The notes under the pieces are model-generated. The model ran no database searches and was not told where the DNA came from. It was given only the letters and a program-made list of their open reading frames with translations. From contig NC_039506.1 of NCBI RefSeq assembly GCF_003672135.1, positions 3,100,001-3,164,000 on the forward strand: a stretch of DNA of 64,000 nt, given 5' to 3'. Source of the DNA: Ooceraea biroi. Taxonomy: Eukaryota; Arthropoda; Insecta; Hymenoptera; Formicidae. Position numbers and translations under genes: made by a program. Below are positions 10,949 to 24,772 of this stretch, in pieces (position 1 is the stretch's first letter; every line of letters starts with the position of its first letter).

Positions 10949-11144
10949 TCACACATACTCCTTCGTCCAATCATCGTGCGTTTCGTAGACATACTCCCAT
11001 AATTCCGTAGAAATGCATTTCTCACGGTGAACACATTGTGAAACACCGTAGTAAATCGAAACACACTGTTCTGTTTTTATATCCAGACGTTTACTTAAGT
11101 TTTTGAAGATTTCTGACGATTCCTCATAAAAATCCATCATATTT
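10949..11144 (-). CDS. Possible short coding exon, unidentified
   Basis: After a candidate acceptor (TTTTAAG at 11147-11145), the minus frame reads NMMDFYEESSEIFKNLSKRL, DIKTEQCVSIYYGVSQC, VHREKCISTELWEYV, then YETHDDWTKEYV and a stop. The composition is protein-like with four cysteines, but no known domain or second exon was found. It could be a decayed gene or transposon fragment. Confidence 0.2.
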
Positions 11145-11639
11145 CTTAAAATCACAAAATTGAAATCCATTAAATTTAATGTATGTTTCTTGTATAATAA
11201 ATAATTTCTTTCGTGCATAATAAATAATACAATCGTATTTTATTTCTTCACTTTCTAATTTAATTTTAATTTATTTTTAATCTACGGAATGTTAAATTCC
11301 CACTCGCACGAGGCAATCGGATTATCCATGCATTGAAATTTCTCATTAGCTAACCAGAAATGCAACTCTATATTCGAACGGCCATCCTATCGGTTAAGAA
11401 AAATCTATTATTACGTCGACTAATCTACGGATTTCAAATATCATGATTTTTATCCGTTTATCAGTACAGTCACGTTTATCAGAAAACCCACTTAAATCGT
11501 GGCTTGATTACGCATCTCCCGCGTACAATTTTTTGTTTCATTCATCAACCCCAGAAGTTGGCGGTTGACTATATTCGTCGCGAACCGCCCCGTCCAATCA
11601 TTGTGCGAATTCCGGGGCCCAGGCGGCTTCACATGCCAG

Positions 11640-12620
11640 ACACACGATGGATCCCCCGCATTGGCCGCTAATACGAAAAAAAAAGAAAACTACCGAAAAC
11701 CGGCTGCTGATATTTCACCGTGAGCTCTGCTTTCGGGAGGCAATGAGAGGCCCAATCTTTCCTTCTCTCTCCCGGGAGTTTGCACCTCTCGTGTTCCGAG
11801 CGGCAGCAATCCCGAATCTCGCATTCCGCACTTACCTACCCACCGATGCTAAAGTGCTGACCTCCCGTGAGAGGAGCGGAACAGCGGGAACTGCGACGCT
11901 GCGTGCCCGTGGAAGAAGAAGAAGAAGAAGATGACAATGAAGATGATGATGTTGATGAGGATGATGGATATGACGGTGACGATGACGGTGACGAGTGCGA
12001 CGGAGAAAACGGAAACGGAGGGCAACGGTGACGAACGTACAAACGTGCGAACACGCGGCACGCAATGCAACACAACCGAGACCGTGTGCACGGGTCTCCG
12101 CGCGCGCCGGAAACGGTATTAACGAATGCCCCGGCGTACGCACTCACTCGTAAGCACTCGCGCGAGACACACAACGGAATTATGAGCCGCACACAGGAGG
12201 CGACGCGCGTCACGCACACACCAGCCCGTACGCCACTCACAATCGTGGCCGTCGCCCGGCCGACGAATCGTCAGGCTGTATCCGGCGATAGGCGGCATGA
12301 AACCCGACACAAACCAAGCTGTGGGTCAGGCTGTAGAACAAGCGAGGTTTGCCGCGCCGGGCTCAACGGATCCGATCAGTTGACGGCGGGCCCTCGAGCG
12401 GGCTGGCCGGTTTTCGAAGGGACTGTTTTGCGTCGCGTCGCATGGTGTTCCGGCTTCTGCCAGCTGCCGCGTCCCACTTTCCAACTCGAACCACGATCGA
12501 GTTACCTATCGAGTAGGTCGGGGAGCGCACCCCGTTACTGCGATAAGGGAGAATCATTTTTCCAAGATCCTTGGCACGCACTTGAATCTTTAATCACTTT
12601 AATCAGTAGTTCTTAGCTCT
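11640..12620. other. CpG-rich block with GAA and GAT repeats
   Basis: GC- and CpG-rich island in AT-rich surroundings. It includes (GAA)n at about 11911-11930 and GATGAT-rich sequence at 11935-11995. Long frames on both strands (for example + 12065-12616) are explained by low stop-codon density and lack any domain. It may be a promoter or a non-coding first exon of an unknown transcript. Confidence 0.5.
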
Positions 12621-15600
12621 GAAATTGGTTCCAATTTCGAGAACCCAGGTTGTCATGTTCTCCTTTCTTCTTCTTTCTTTTCTTTTGGTCACACGTCTAG
12701 CGGTTACGTGCAGATCACCGCCCCTGAGACGGTCTTTTGAATTATAAGTGAATCTAGTATTGAGGAGCTACTACGCTCCCCATTAATGCTAGAAGATGGA
12801 AGATACCGGTCCCCCATTTATCTCGGTATCTCTAAATGATCAGGGCGAGTAATTTAATCAGGCAAGCAGAATCGATGTAATTGTAATGTTGCAGGACTGT
12901 AAATGCTTGAATATACAGTCTACAGAAGGAATTATCTTGACACACGAAGCTATTTATACACATTTTTCGCGAGCAAACGTGGGCTCATGATAGATGGAAA
13001 TAATATTCTTCCGCGTCGGATAAATAAATGTCAGATTTAATCTTCCAAAGCAATAAACGATACGCATTTGTTACGTTAATGACACTATAATTCTACCAGT
13101 ATATGCTGATGCGGAAAACCGGTTAGCATCTGCACGTTATTGATCTATAGCCTACTTTTTACTCAAATTAATGTTAGCCATTGTACATGTATACAATGCA
13201 CAAAGAATATCATGTATGATTTAAATGAAATATTTAAACTAAATAAATAAGCGAAATCTGTTGCAATATGAACTACTAAATGTTATGTAAATCTATAAGA
13301 ACTTAATCATCCCTTCGGTTTTTGGAAAAAATGTTGCAAAAACCTAATAAGCTTAAAAAATGCGCGAGTTTTCCCCACACCAACATGATCCAACAAAAGA
13401 TATTAAAAGATATAAGGATCTAAGTAAGACCTAGCGAGAACGCAGAGAGGTTACAAGCCCATAATACTGAAGAGCAAACAAAGTCGATATTCGCCCGTAT
13501 GTACTTACATATTTATGGCTGCAGTAGTGACCCCTAAAGCGGATGGCGCGTCGTTTAAATAGGCTTCACAAGCGGCAGGGAACGTGTAATTTTTCGTCAT
13601 CTCGCGGAACCCTAGTTTGGGAAGTGCTGCCTGAGAGAAAGGGCCCTCGCACACCGTTGCGGAGGCCCAGGGCCCTTGTGAATCGTGTCCGAAGGGACGC
13701 GCGCCGAGGAGCCGATGTATACGGTGGCTCGTACGAGTTACTGAATGGCCGCACGCGATACGGTCGGGGTTTATATGAACGGCGGAGAGATTACGATTTT
13801 CCAGATACTATTTCGGAGAAACGCATGACGCTACGCGCATAGTACCTGCCGCTCGTAGAGGAATGTGATTCATGACGCTCAATCAGCTGAACTCCGGAGT
13901 AACACGTCACTGGGTTAAACTCTTAACGGCCAAGCTCGATTCTGGACAGCGTCCAAACGCGTTGAATGCTAACGAACCCTCTCCTCCGAGAAATTCTAGG
14001 CAAAAGCTGCAATTCTCGTTACGAGATTCTTTGTAAAAAATTCTTCTGATGTTTCTTAGCATGACGTTAGATGTCGTAATTAAACGAAAACTGTAAAGTT
14101 AAATAAAATAAAATGCGTAATTTAAAAAAATTGTTTTGATGGAATGCAATATGCGTGTAAAAATATTTACATGTTTAGAATCAAATATATGTAAAATTAA
14201 ATTGAAACTTTAGTCGGCATGTATCGTCTAACATGTCATTTTGTACGTAATATGTGACTCAGTGTTCATTGATGCTCCCACGCAACGTTATTACACAGAT
14301 CAATGATATCACATCAGCGTAGGTCATATTTAATGTGAAACTTGCTTTTTCCCCGCTACTCATGTAACTTCCGCTCAGAAAATAGTACTTTCCCACCAGC
14401 GTAGCGCCGATTATCGATGAGTAAAAAAAAACGATCATTATCGCGGGGATTTATGTGTATTTATTCAAAGTAGGATCATGAATACCTCGTTCCGCGAATG
14501 ACGGTGAAGTCCTGGCAAGTGCACGCAAATATTGGCGTAGATGCGGAGATGATTTGAAATGCTTAAAATGCATGAATTTACCGGTGCTTGTATCTAACGC
14601 ATTATCACACACACGTTTATTATTATATACACGTTTCGAGCCATGTGTTACGATGGGAGTTTTGTTGCCGTTAAAAGATCAAGATAAACTATTGTAACTA
14701 GAAAATAATCCATGATCATGTCACATATGTTTCTATGCTTAAAATATTAAGCTATTAATATTTGATTCTATGAGAGAGAAAAAGAACTGATCTGACTGAT
14801 ACTTTGATTATTCTTACTAGAATAAATTTGTTGAATTCGTTTTTGCAACAATAACACATATTTTCTTGATATTTATCGAAAACAAACATTCCTAACATGT
14901 TAATTAAAAAAAATATATAATACTATCTCATTAAAATGAGAATGTCTTTACCGAGTGAAACATAATTAACTACGACTTCCATAATTCCGTCCCTTTGTTA
15001 AATTCCTAGATAATCTGGAGGGTCATTGTCACAGTACATCCTACATTAGTATCGCCACGGAGTCGCATGCATATTCCCGGGGAAATTAACGGCGCGACAT
15101 TACACATTCGTCATCCGCACTTGACACTATCACCCACGAAGGAAGGAAGTGCGGCGGTTTCGCGACGACCACAAAGTGACTTTGCAGGACCCTCCGTTAT
15201 TTCAACATCCACGTCGTCGTAAAACTCGCACGCGCACGCGGTTACAGACGTGATCCCGTCGCGCTTTCGGAAAACGAGAAGAGCTCTCTGTCGGAGATGA
15301 AGTTGCATGTGCTGCGGGAGGAATCCTCTGCGGAGAGCATCTTCAAAGGATGCCCTTTTGGAATACCTCTCGCTGCGCGTACATGAATTGGCGACACGCG
15401 TTGGCTGTGCATCAGATGATTTAAAAGCGATAATCTTATACATATACAAAGTGAGGCTGGGGAGTTCAACAGCCGCCTTAGCATGCGGAGGATGCGCCAT
15501 GGTTACGCACTTTGGAAATCAAGACAGTTGAGACAACGATTGGTTGTAAACCCCCGTGATTCATTTGTCAAATAAAGATTCCTCTTATAATATTTACTTG

Positions 15601-16140
15601 CTTTTCCAGATTTGTTGTTTTGTGAGGTCGGTGAATAATTATTAAGAGGTAGAAAAAAAGGTACTTAAAAATTAATGTGGATGGCCTATGTAAATATCAT
15701 CCAAAGCAGTTGTAAATAAGATATTGTGACAATTTTATCGATATGAGAGTATCGATAAATATTCCAAAGCATATTAGCAAAATTACACCAACCCGAGAGC
15801 TAATTATTATTCACTACAAAATGGAAGCAGTAAATAGAACATTCTCTGTCTGATAACTATTTCTATGGTAGTTGGCGCCGGCGCGGCAGGACAGACGTCT
15901 CACTAGATGTTTTACCATCCTAATCACACGTCTTTATCAGTAACACAAACACGCGATAAACCACTTAATCAACCCGTTATATTTACAGACACCCAATTCT
16001 ATCGTGATAGAACCAAAAGCGAGAGATAATACACCGCGCATTATTATCTTTGCACCTCCGCGCGAAGATGCGCACACACGTGGCTCTTCAATCAACGTAA
16101 AAATAGCCATCCACCAAATCCCCAATCAATCCGCAGTCAA
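12621..16140. other. Intergenic, no gene recognised
   Basis: AT-rich with two more GC-rich patches (13540-13860 and 15050-15530). A 10-bp perfect inverted repeat, TTTATCGATA at 15734-15743 and its complement at 15750-15759, has a 6-nt loop. Confidence 0.5.
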
Positions 16141-16680
16141 AGCAATTTAAGCAGCGATTCCGCGCGTGAGACCAGTTCCCGAACACGCGCGGGCGAAGTC
16201 GCGACAAAAAAGCAGCAAGACAAAAAGAGGACGCACCAGTGCAGCTTCACTGCATCCGCGGATGTGCGCTCGCAGCTGCGGCCAGACAATGCGACAATGC
16301 GGTATCACGTGTCCTGCACTAAACGCATTTGCAGACTGTCGACGCCGCAGGACCCGTCATCACAGCACGTCGTCGTCGCGCGAAGATCGTCGGCGCCAGG
16401 TAGCGAGGACTGTTCTACGCTCCTCGTGCGGAGGCCTCACGGCCGGTCCTCTTCGCGGCCTTCTCTCACTCGCGGCTCGGAGCGTGTTGCGCGTTCCGAA
16501 ACATGAATGGAATGCTTCCTCCGGCGGGCGATGCACGCGAGAAACGACTACGGATCCGCGGAATGGAATGGGCCGGGAGGCTTCATGGCCCGGCCCAGGA
16601 GTGGGCCCGGCGAGCACCGGGCCCTTTACAGGGCTCGGTTTTAACAGCAGGGCTGTAACTACTTCCTGTATCTAATTAAT
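16141..16680. other. CpG-rich block
   Basis: High GC and CpG with long overlapping frames on both strands and no domain. I read it as regulatory or chance-open sequence, not a gene. Confidence 0.45.
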
Positions 16681-19600
16681 CGCCAAGTGCTGGAAATAGG
16701 TTTGCCCTACTCCCTACTTCGTGGGCGAATGGAATAATAAAATAATCGGGGAACGTCTGCGGAGAAAGGCGAGTGATGGTCAAAGGCAAGGCGTTCGCGG
16801 TAACGCAGGTGTGAGCGGTCTTGGGCGAATCTTGTGCAGACAGTCTGCAGACGCGTCATATTATTGCTTGATGTAACTACATATTTGTTCTCTTGCGAAC
16901 AAATTCATCAAGAATTAAGAAAAATACTACTGACAAAGATATTTAATTCCAGAATTTAAGATACAGATTTAAAATTAAAATAGTGAAGAAAAATATCTCC
17001 CTTATCTGCGAATGACTGGCGCCACTCAGCGCTGAGTGATGATTAGTGGGCAGTTTTCCTACTCATCACTTGTTATTCGAGCAGCTTGTACAGAATTATC
17101 CTGCGTGACAAACCAGTGATGCATCTAACGCCGCCTGTTTCTATAAGTGCAGTAAACCGGTGACGCATACTGCAGCCAGATGACGTATGAATCAATGAAT
17201 ATTATTTCCGCGTAACGATCTTCTGAGTTTCAGGCGATCTCATACGGCGATCACTAGCACATCGAAAAATTGGACTCGACTAAAAAGATATGTCTTTTTT
17301 TTATTTATTTTTACGAACTGCGTTGTGATTGTTATCATAGTTTATATCATTTTCGTCATCGTGATTAGATATTTAGAACTAAAGAAACAATTTCAAAACA
17401 ACTTCGCGTTGAAAATATCGTATTTCCTTGAATAATTAAGCGGGACTTATAGTGAGTCTTTCAGCCTTTGTGAAGTGACGCCACGCGACACATTCCATGG
17501 AGAAAATACGACGACCCTAGAAACAGAAGGGGATTGAGTTCCGTTATATGCTGTATAACGAGGACCCGCTGCGTCGACAAAAGCTAGCTACATTTTTGTC
17601 GCAATAACGAAATTAGATTCTCATTAAATTACTCAAGCTGCACGGAACATCAATTTTTATTTCTAAATCGTTTCTAGGGATACGCACGATGAAAAGGAAG
17701 TGTATACCTAAATATAAATATACCGTATTTTTTGAGTGGGTTGAATTAATCTTGAATTAATTTCTTGATCCATTCCGCCAACTGATTTTGTTTCTATTTA
17801 TCATTGTCATCGCTAATAATTTTCGTGCAAAATAAATGTACATTCGATGTTTCCAGACAAAAATATGATGAAGAAAGTAATACCAGAACGGTGTCGTGAC
17901 GTTGCAACGAAGAACACCTGGAGACCGCCTGCACCTGGTTGCTCATAGAGCTCCTTTCATGACATTTCGGCGTACTTCGAGAAGGAAGGAAACACAATGA
18001 ACCGACTGTAACCCTGGGAACATGTCGATATGCACTTCGACTTCTTATCGATGCGCTGTAATATCGCGCTGACACTTCTGCATATGCGTGTTTCAAACTG
18101 CATCATAGGACTAAACCGTGCAATTATTTAGCCCAAATTAAAATTATTTCGGTGAAAACAAAATTCCCATCCATCGGTCGAAGGATTGGAATAAAGAACG
18201 AGCCAGTTGCGCAAAATGTTAGCGGACACATTGGACTAAAGCGTGATGACACATTGCTGCCTAAGAAGTTCGACAGTGCTGAGTTTCGCGAATATTGTGT
18301 ATCTAATCAACGAATACCACGACGGAGATACTGATCGTACGAATACAGTTACTATAGGCAGTATCATTAAATCCGCTTTCGATAACGTCGTAAATGTGCA
18401 CTTAGCTTCTGCGTAATAGTTTAATTCCCAAACGAAAAGATCGTCACAGGCACACCTGTACTCGCGTGATTGTTTTTTGATCAAGGCTTCCGGAAATAAA
18501 TATAATATAATAGTACATATGCGGCTGTTATTTACTTCGGTACACGCTGGGAAGTCCTGCTCTCCTCGCGGAACCAGGAAACTCATCCTCGCGGAATCGG
18601 AACCATTGCGCGCTCATTGCCCGGCACTCACTTCTGGTATGACCTTACACCCGCCTTCTCCCGCGTGCACGGCAATCTGGCACGAGACCAAGAGGCGGTG
18701 CTCGCACCTCGCTGCCGCCCGGTGCTTCCCCATGCGATGTACGCGAATGTGATGCGGTTAGTGGTTCCTCTATTTTCATTCCAGCGCGGACCGAACAATG
18801 GGGGATCTAAATTGGGCAAAAACCAGTCCGGCGTCTAGTTTGGTGAGGTCGGAGGCATTCTGGTGCACACACGGTGGGAGCACCAGGAGCAGCGTCAGAG
18901 TGGGTAGGACAGAGAAGGGCGGCGAAGGAGGGACGAAGGAGGCAGAGTTGGGGGGAGGGGGAGACGTGTCTCGATAGTCCTGCAATGCGGCCGAGTCGCA
19001 CAAAGCGACCGAGAGGGATCCGCGATCGATTCGACGGAAGACTTGCTGTCTCTCTTCTTCTTCTCTCTCTCTCTCTCTCTCTCTCTTCTATGATGCCGCA
19101 GGATCCACGAAACACCACAGCCGGCCGGCTTTGCGGATGAAAGCGGCAATTAAAGACGGCGGGTGAAGGAATGTCCCATTCCGACGGTGTCATTCCGACG
19201 ACCGACCGGTTCATTGCACCTTCGGGCTCAGTTATGACACACACGACGAGTCTCGTCCTATTCCGTTCCCTTCCTTCGTTTTGGGGAATCGCGTGCGATT
19301 TCTCCCTCAATGTTGTTTGCGATTCTTGTCGTTCCTCGGGTCGCAGTTCGCCTGATCATTCCTGGAAGAGTATCAGGGGGTTGGCCGATGCGTTTAGGGT
19401 TGGACGTGTCGGAATGTAGCCTTTCGGAAAGAGGATGTGCGCCAGTCGGCCGCGCGAGCTACGCGTGTATGTACGGCGGGTATCTTCGTGCACGAAGAGA
19501 TTATTCACCAACTTGATTATGTCGGACGAGATAAGCGGCAATTTGCAAAATTGATACGTTCAAGATGTCGGTGGCCAACAGATTCGCAAAGTGCTACCTA

Positions 19601-21149
19601 ATGTGACATTGAACGGATTGATGATCTAAATTTGTATTTTATTCCCTGACGTAATCTAGCTGCTTTAACATGATATTTTTAATATCAATGCAATAAGACC
19701 GCAACTAATGCGATAAAACTGACATGCAACCATATACAATGACTGTAATTTTATTCAACATATCATATAACTATTTGATATGCAATATAATTGAGATTAT
19801 TATTTTTAATTTTTGATCAAGTCGACATACAAGATCAATTTGATCTTTCATGCTCAAACGCAATTTCATATTAGAGGTCATCAATTATCGGCGTTCAAGA
19901 TCGCGCCCCTTGGTTCCTTGCTCCCCTCCGTGTTCTGCAAGATTTTTTTTTACCACTTCGTCTGGTCGCTCTTGCACTTGTCTCTTTTTTTTTATCTCTG
20001 ATACCACCGGGTGCGGATGGTCGTTTTGACTATCATCGGCGACACGACGCTTAAAACGTCTTTACGACAGTAATTGTGCGCCCGAGATGTAGACGACAAC
20101 GTCGTTTATGCTTCTCTCGATATCTCGATAACTATCGATCTCGATCGAAAGTTTTTAATAAAATCTTTAACGCTCGGCCTTTTTCTTTTTAGGTATCTTT
20201 TAGACTCTACCGCATTGATTTTGCAAGCAAATTAAATCAGCAAACTTATTTGCAGCAAAATCTCATACTACAATTATTTATTTATAATATGTCAGTTGTT
20301 GCACGTTACTGATTTTATAATTAAGTTTGTTAATCATCAGTGGATATTTTTTCTGTGAATTTTATTTTATATATATAATACAATTCACAAAAAACCTGCT
20401 GATGGATGAAAAAATATCTGCTGAGTATTTTCACCAGTACCAACTATTGGTCAAGTAGTAGGTAGAATGATATACCACCAACTACCAGTACTACTACTCA
20501 AGAATCAGTCACCGACAAGGCACTATATAAAATCAACACTAAAAATTGGCGTGATCTAAAAGTCGCTGTTCGCTGGCGCCCTCTCAAGAATAGTAGCCAG
20601 CGTACAATGCAAATATTATTTAGATGCGCGCATTAATTTTTTTCAAAGAAATTGAGTCTTTATATTACAAAAGAATAATGAACATGTCAATTTTCGAAAT
20701 ATTCGCCAACATTTTAAATATTTTTCTCCATTTATCAATCAGCTGACAAAAATCCCCTTTTGAAAAAAATAGATAAAGAATCAATTTCTTAAAAAAAAGC
20801 ACTGAATTAATTTGCACGTATTATAATATTTCATTGATAATGCCTTATAGAGAATAGCACTTGTGCGTTAACATGTCACGTCAAAAGATATAGAAATGAC
20901 GCGCGATCTCGCTCAAGGCAGCACTCAAGGTTGCTGATATTATGTTGCGTGCCGGCAATTTCAAGGATGCATAACATTGGTATGAAATTTACTATTTTGA
21001 TTTATATGCAAGTTTTAAAAATTTTAATTACACTCTTGCGCGTGACTAATGCACCAACAAACTAGTATAAAATGTATACATGATCGCATTAATTGTTTTA
21101 ATAAATAATATTCGTGTCAATTAAACGACTAAATATTATATTTTAAATA
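16681..21149. other. Intergenic, no gene recognised; CpG-rich at 18530-19480
   Basis: The GC-rich part 18530-19480 includes a CT/CTT-rich microsatellite at about 19050-19088. An imperfect hairpin (arms with ATCAG...TTTTTT...GTGAATT) spans about 20332-20408. Nothing coding is recognised. Confidence 0.5.
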
Positions 21150-22437
21150 TTGGGTCGTCCGGAAATTTCGTGCCGATTTTGAAGGAAAATTCAAAGGCAA
21201 CATTTTTTTATGTCGATAAATATTTATTGACTTATGTATGCACCGTTTTGTTTCACAACCTTTGTCCATCTTTCACGCAACTGGAAGATTCCATTCTCCC
21301 AGAACTTCTTAGGTTTCTCGGCGAAAAACTCCTCAAGGTGGTTTTTTATGTCGATCAAAGAGTTGAAGTTCTTGCCGCTAAGAGAATTTTGCGAAGACCT
21401 AAATAAGTGAAAGTCTGAAGGTGCAATGTCTGGTGAATACGGTGGGTGAGGTAGCACATCCCAACCAAACTCCAACAATTTTTGTCGGATAGTCAAAGAA
21501 ACATGAGGTCTGGCATTGTCCTGATGGAACACGACGCCCTTCCTATTAGCTAATTCTGGACGTTTTTCCTGAATCGCTGTCTTTAATTCGTCCAGTTGCG
21601 AGCAGTACTTATCTGCATTTATTGTTTGGTTGTGTGGTAGGAGCTCATAATATAGGATTCCTTTCCAATCCCACCAGACACAGAGCATGACCTTTTTTGG
21701 ATGAAGGCCGGCTTTCGGAGTGGTTAATGCTGGTTCATTTCGCTTACCCCAGGATCTTTTTCGTTCTACATTGTTGTAAATGATCCATTTTTCGTCACCC
21801 GTCACTAATTGCTTAAAAAATGGTACGTTTTCGTTGCGTTTGTACAGCGAGTCGCAGATGGAAATGCGATCCATTAAATTTTTTCGGCCAAATTATGCGG
21901 AACCCATACATCATAGCGACTTACGTAACCAAGCTTCACTACACGATCGTGGACAGTGGTTTTCGATATTTTCAGTATCTCTGCTAATTCACGTGTCGTG
22001 TAGCGCGGGTTATTCTCGATCAGTGTCTTGATTTGGTCATCATCAGTAGTAGAGGGTCTGCCCGAGCGTTCTTGGTCTTTAAGGTTAAAAGCACCAGCTC
22101 TAAACTTAGCGAACCACTTACGTACGGTTCTTTCAGCTAAAGCGCCTTCTCCGTAAACAGAACATATCGAATTTGTTGCTTGTGAGGCATTTTTGCCTTT
22201 CCGGTAATAGAAAAGCATCAAGTGTCTAAAATGTTCTTTGTTTTCTTCCATCTTGAAAAGAGTACAAAACTGACACGAATCAATTTATCTGAAACAACTT
22301 TTTTCCTAAAGATGCGTTGAAATGTCACCTTTAAGCATATGTATATAAATCGTATGTTTTCAATAACATTGATATATTCAGACATGTTCCAACGCCATCT
22401 ATTAAAAATCGGCACGAACTTTCCGGACGACCCAATA
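21148..22437 (-). mobile_element. mariner element, near-complete, TA target duplication
   Basis: The element spans 21150-22435 (1286 bp), bounded by 31-bp terminal inverted repeats (21150-21180 and 22405-22435) that begin TTGGGTCGTCCGGAAA and differ at one base. TA flanks both sides (21148-21149, 22436-22437), the canonical Tc1/mariner target duplication. Length and ends are typical of mariner. High identity between the two ends suggests fairly recent insertion. Confidence 0.95.
21224..22251 (-). pseudogene. mariner transposase (DD34D) with a single frame break
   Basis: The minus frame from ATG at 22251 encodes the N-terminal paired-type DNA-binding region: RKGKNASQATN, then KWFAKFRAGAFNLKDQERSG, then the WVPHNL linker. 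It stops at about 21880. The +1-shifted frame continues uninterrupted to the stop at 21224. The catalytic triad is complete: Asp in GDEKWI, Asp in FHQDNARPH, and Asp in APSDFHLF. There are 34 residues between the second and third, the mariner DD34D signature. The break lies in a homopolymer (six T on the + strand at 21879-21884), where one base appears lost relative to the family. As written the protein is not functional. A sequencing error in the run is possible. Confidence 0.92.
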
Positions 22438-24600
22438 TTTTCTAAATATAATATTTTTCTTTTCTCTATAGTATTCTTGGCAAGGATCAGAAAGATTCGT
22501 GGACTCACCTTTCAGCCGGTCCTGCGTCGCCTGACGCCCATCCTGGAGCTCCTCTTCCTCTCAGTGATCCTTTAGGGCACTCGCGAAGAAACGGCACTCC
22601 GGATACGATTATCGCGGTGAGAAAACACTGCCACGAGATAATAATTCGCAAAAGCTAAGCGACGGCCATCGCATAAAACGCGTCGCATCGCGAATACGCA
22701 CTCAACTGTCATGTATTATCAGCCGGCACGGTCGTCCCGTTTACTGATCGCGTGATCAGCTCGCGCGATCGTTCCACGTGCTGATCTGCATCAGCCCGCG
22801 CGCGATCGTTCCATCGCGCTGACCTGCGCTTCGCGAAAGCCGCCGTATCGAAAGCTCCAAGTATCTTTTCGCGTGTCCGAGAAAGAAATACGTCACGCAA
22901 ATGCCATCAAGGATCGAGAAATTTATTTATAAATATAATTTATACAATTATGCGAGAAATAATTTAGTTTGATAAGTTAAAATCTACTCGGTCAAATCTA
23001 CGGTTACGCGCAACCAAACCTCGATTGATCGATAATGTCAAAACTGTTCAATTATTCTACCAGGCCTCGAAGATGGTCACGCCAATTTACCCATAGCTTT
23101 AATGGTGTCTCGTTCTTATAGAGGTTGCTACTCGGTAGGCGCCGCCACATGTCAAACGGGTTGCAAGGACTCGAGCGATAAAAAATTAGTTCCAGGAAAG
23201 TCTGCTACGAGCCTTCACTATCTTTTAGCCGAAGAATGAGATAATATTAATGAATTTTTAATTAAAAGTGAAAAAGAAATTTGTTATTGGATCGTGTTAT
23301 TAGATAATTTTCTCATTTCGCGTATGCGTACTTCCGTATTAGCTGGAAGAAAATCAGAATTTTTGTTATTACATTATTATAGAAAATAAATAATGATAAA
23401 CAAGATTTGAATAATTTCAAGTTTTATAATTTTGATATTAAAAATAAAATACATTTAAATGTGCAACAAATTGTATCTTTTACATCAAAATTAGTATTAA
23501 CATGACATTTATATTTTGTAATTTATGGTAGAATTTGCATATTAATATTTGATATTAATTTATATATAATTTTCTGGAGAAAAAAAGAAATTGATGTCAG
23601 TTTAAATTGATATTAGCAGGCAGGGACAGCATCGTTTTCACCGTCCCCCTGCCATATTATACTATCTTCCGCATTGCATTCACAAGGCATAACGTGGGCG
23701 TAATGACACGGTTGCAAATAATAATACATTTTCACGGTTGGCGTACTTTTGACGACGAAAGGGGAGGAAGAGCGAGAGAAAATACGAATACCAGACGCTT
23801 ACATATTGATTTTGAACCCCGGATGACGCCAGGTGTTGCAATAACCGAATGACGCGTTACACAAGACTTGTAAACTTATCGAATATCCCTGTGATTTGTT
23901 TCTTTTAAACAAATCACCGCATTGGGACAGTTTGATATTCCTGTATCATTGCTTCATTCATCCGTTATCTGAAACTCCATCCATATCCATGTTTCATTAA
24001 TTTGTTATTTCCAATTCCCGTCATATCTTGAACAGCTATCTTTGTAACAGGAGATTTCGAAGAAATGCAAATACGCCAAACGTAAACATAAACAATATAG
24101 ATTTTTCCCAGCCAGTATTTACAATATTTACATAACTCCCTCGTCTCTCTCCACCGAAATGCAAAATACGTGACTCACGTCGTCACTCCGTGACTCATAC
24201 ATTTTGCTATCGCAAAAGCAACCAGAACAAACATATTTGCAGTACACGGAATTCAACTATATCAGTTTAAAAAAATTTAATAATAAAAACTAATACGAGT
24301 TTCACAGTTGTAAGAAAAAACTTTCAGAGAATTACACATGACGCATACCTATCATTTATCAAAATCACTGTTCAAAGAGTGATAAGCGCGCTTATCAAAC
24401 TCTCAGGAAGCTGCACCCCCTGACACCCGAAAACGGCACCGGCTACGGCACTGGCCGCTCGCGCGGCTACCAGTCTCTCCTACACTCGGCGCCGCGTCAG
24501 TACATGCGGTCTCACCGCGGTGTGAGGATTGTTTTTTATTCGGTCGACGTTGCACCTCGATCCCGTCACCCGACAGGCGCTCTCTTTCGCCTCTCTTCCC
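22438..24600. other. Intergenic upstream of Swip-1
   Basis: GC-rich at 22500-22920, AT-rich at 23200-23600, then increasingly GC-rich toward the Swip-1 start. No coding exon is recognised. The right end (about 24400-24770) is CpG-rich and is the likely Swip-1 promoter and 5' UTR. Confidence 0.5.
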
Positions 24601-24772
24601 TTATCAACCCGCAATTATAACGACGCGCGCGCGTCGCGCTTCTCCGACCGCACCAGCGGAAAATAGGCGCAGCGTGTTTTTTCTCGCTCGACGAAGCTCG
24701 ACGCGCGTTGATCTTCGCGCGGAGAATCGAAATCGCTTGTTTCGGGGGAGGTCTTCGTCAAGGTACGACACC

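Noticed and set aside
12065..12616. 183-residue + frame in GC-rich DNA
   Set aside because: No domain, no codon pattern, overlapping frames on both strands; expected from low stop density in CpG-rich sequence.
15734..15759. 10-bp palindrome as a terminator or regulatory hairpin
   Set aside because: Short AT-rich palindromes are common by chance in this DNA, and nothing nearby gives it a role.
16166..16675. 169-residue + frame
   Set aside because: Same reason: GC-rich, Arg-rich and motif-free, with a competing minus frame.
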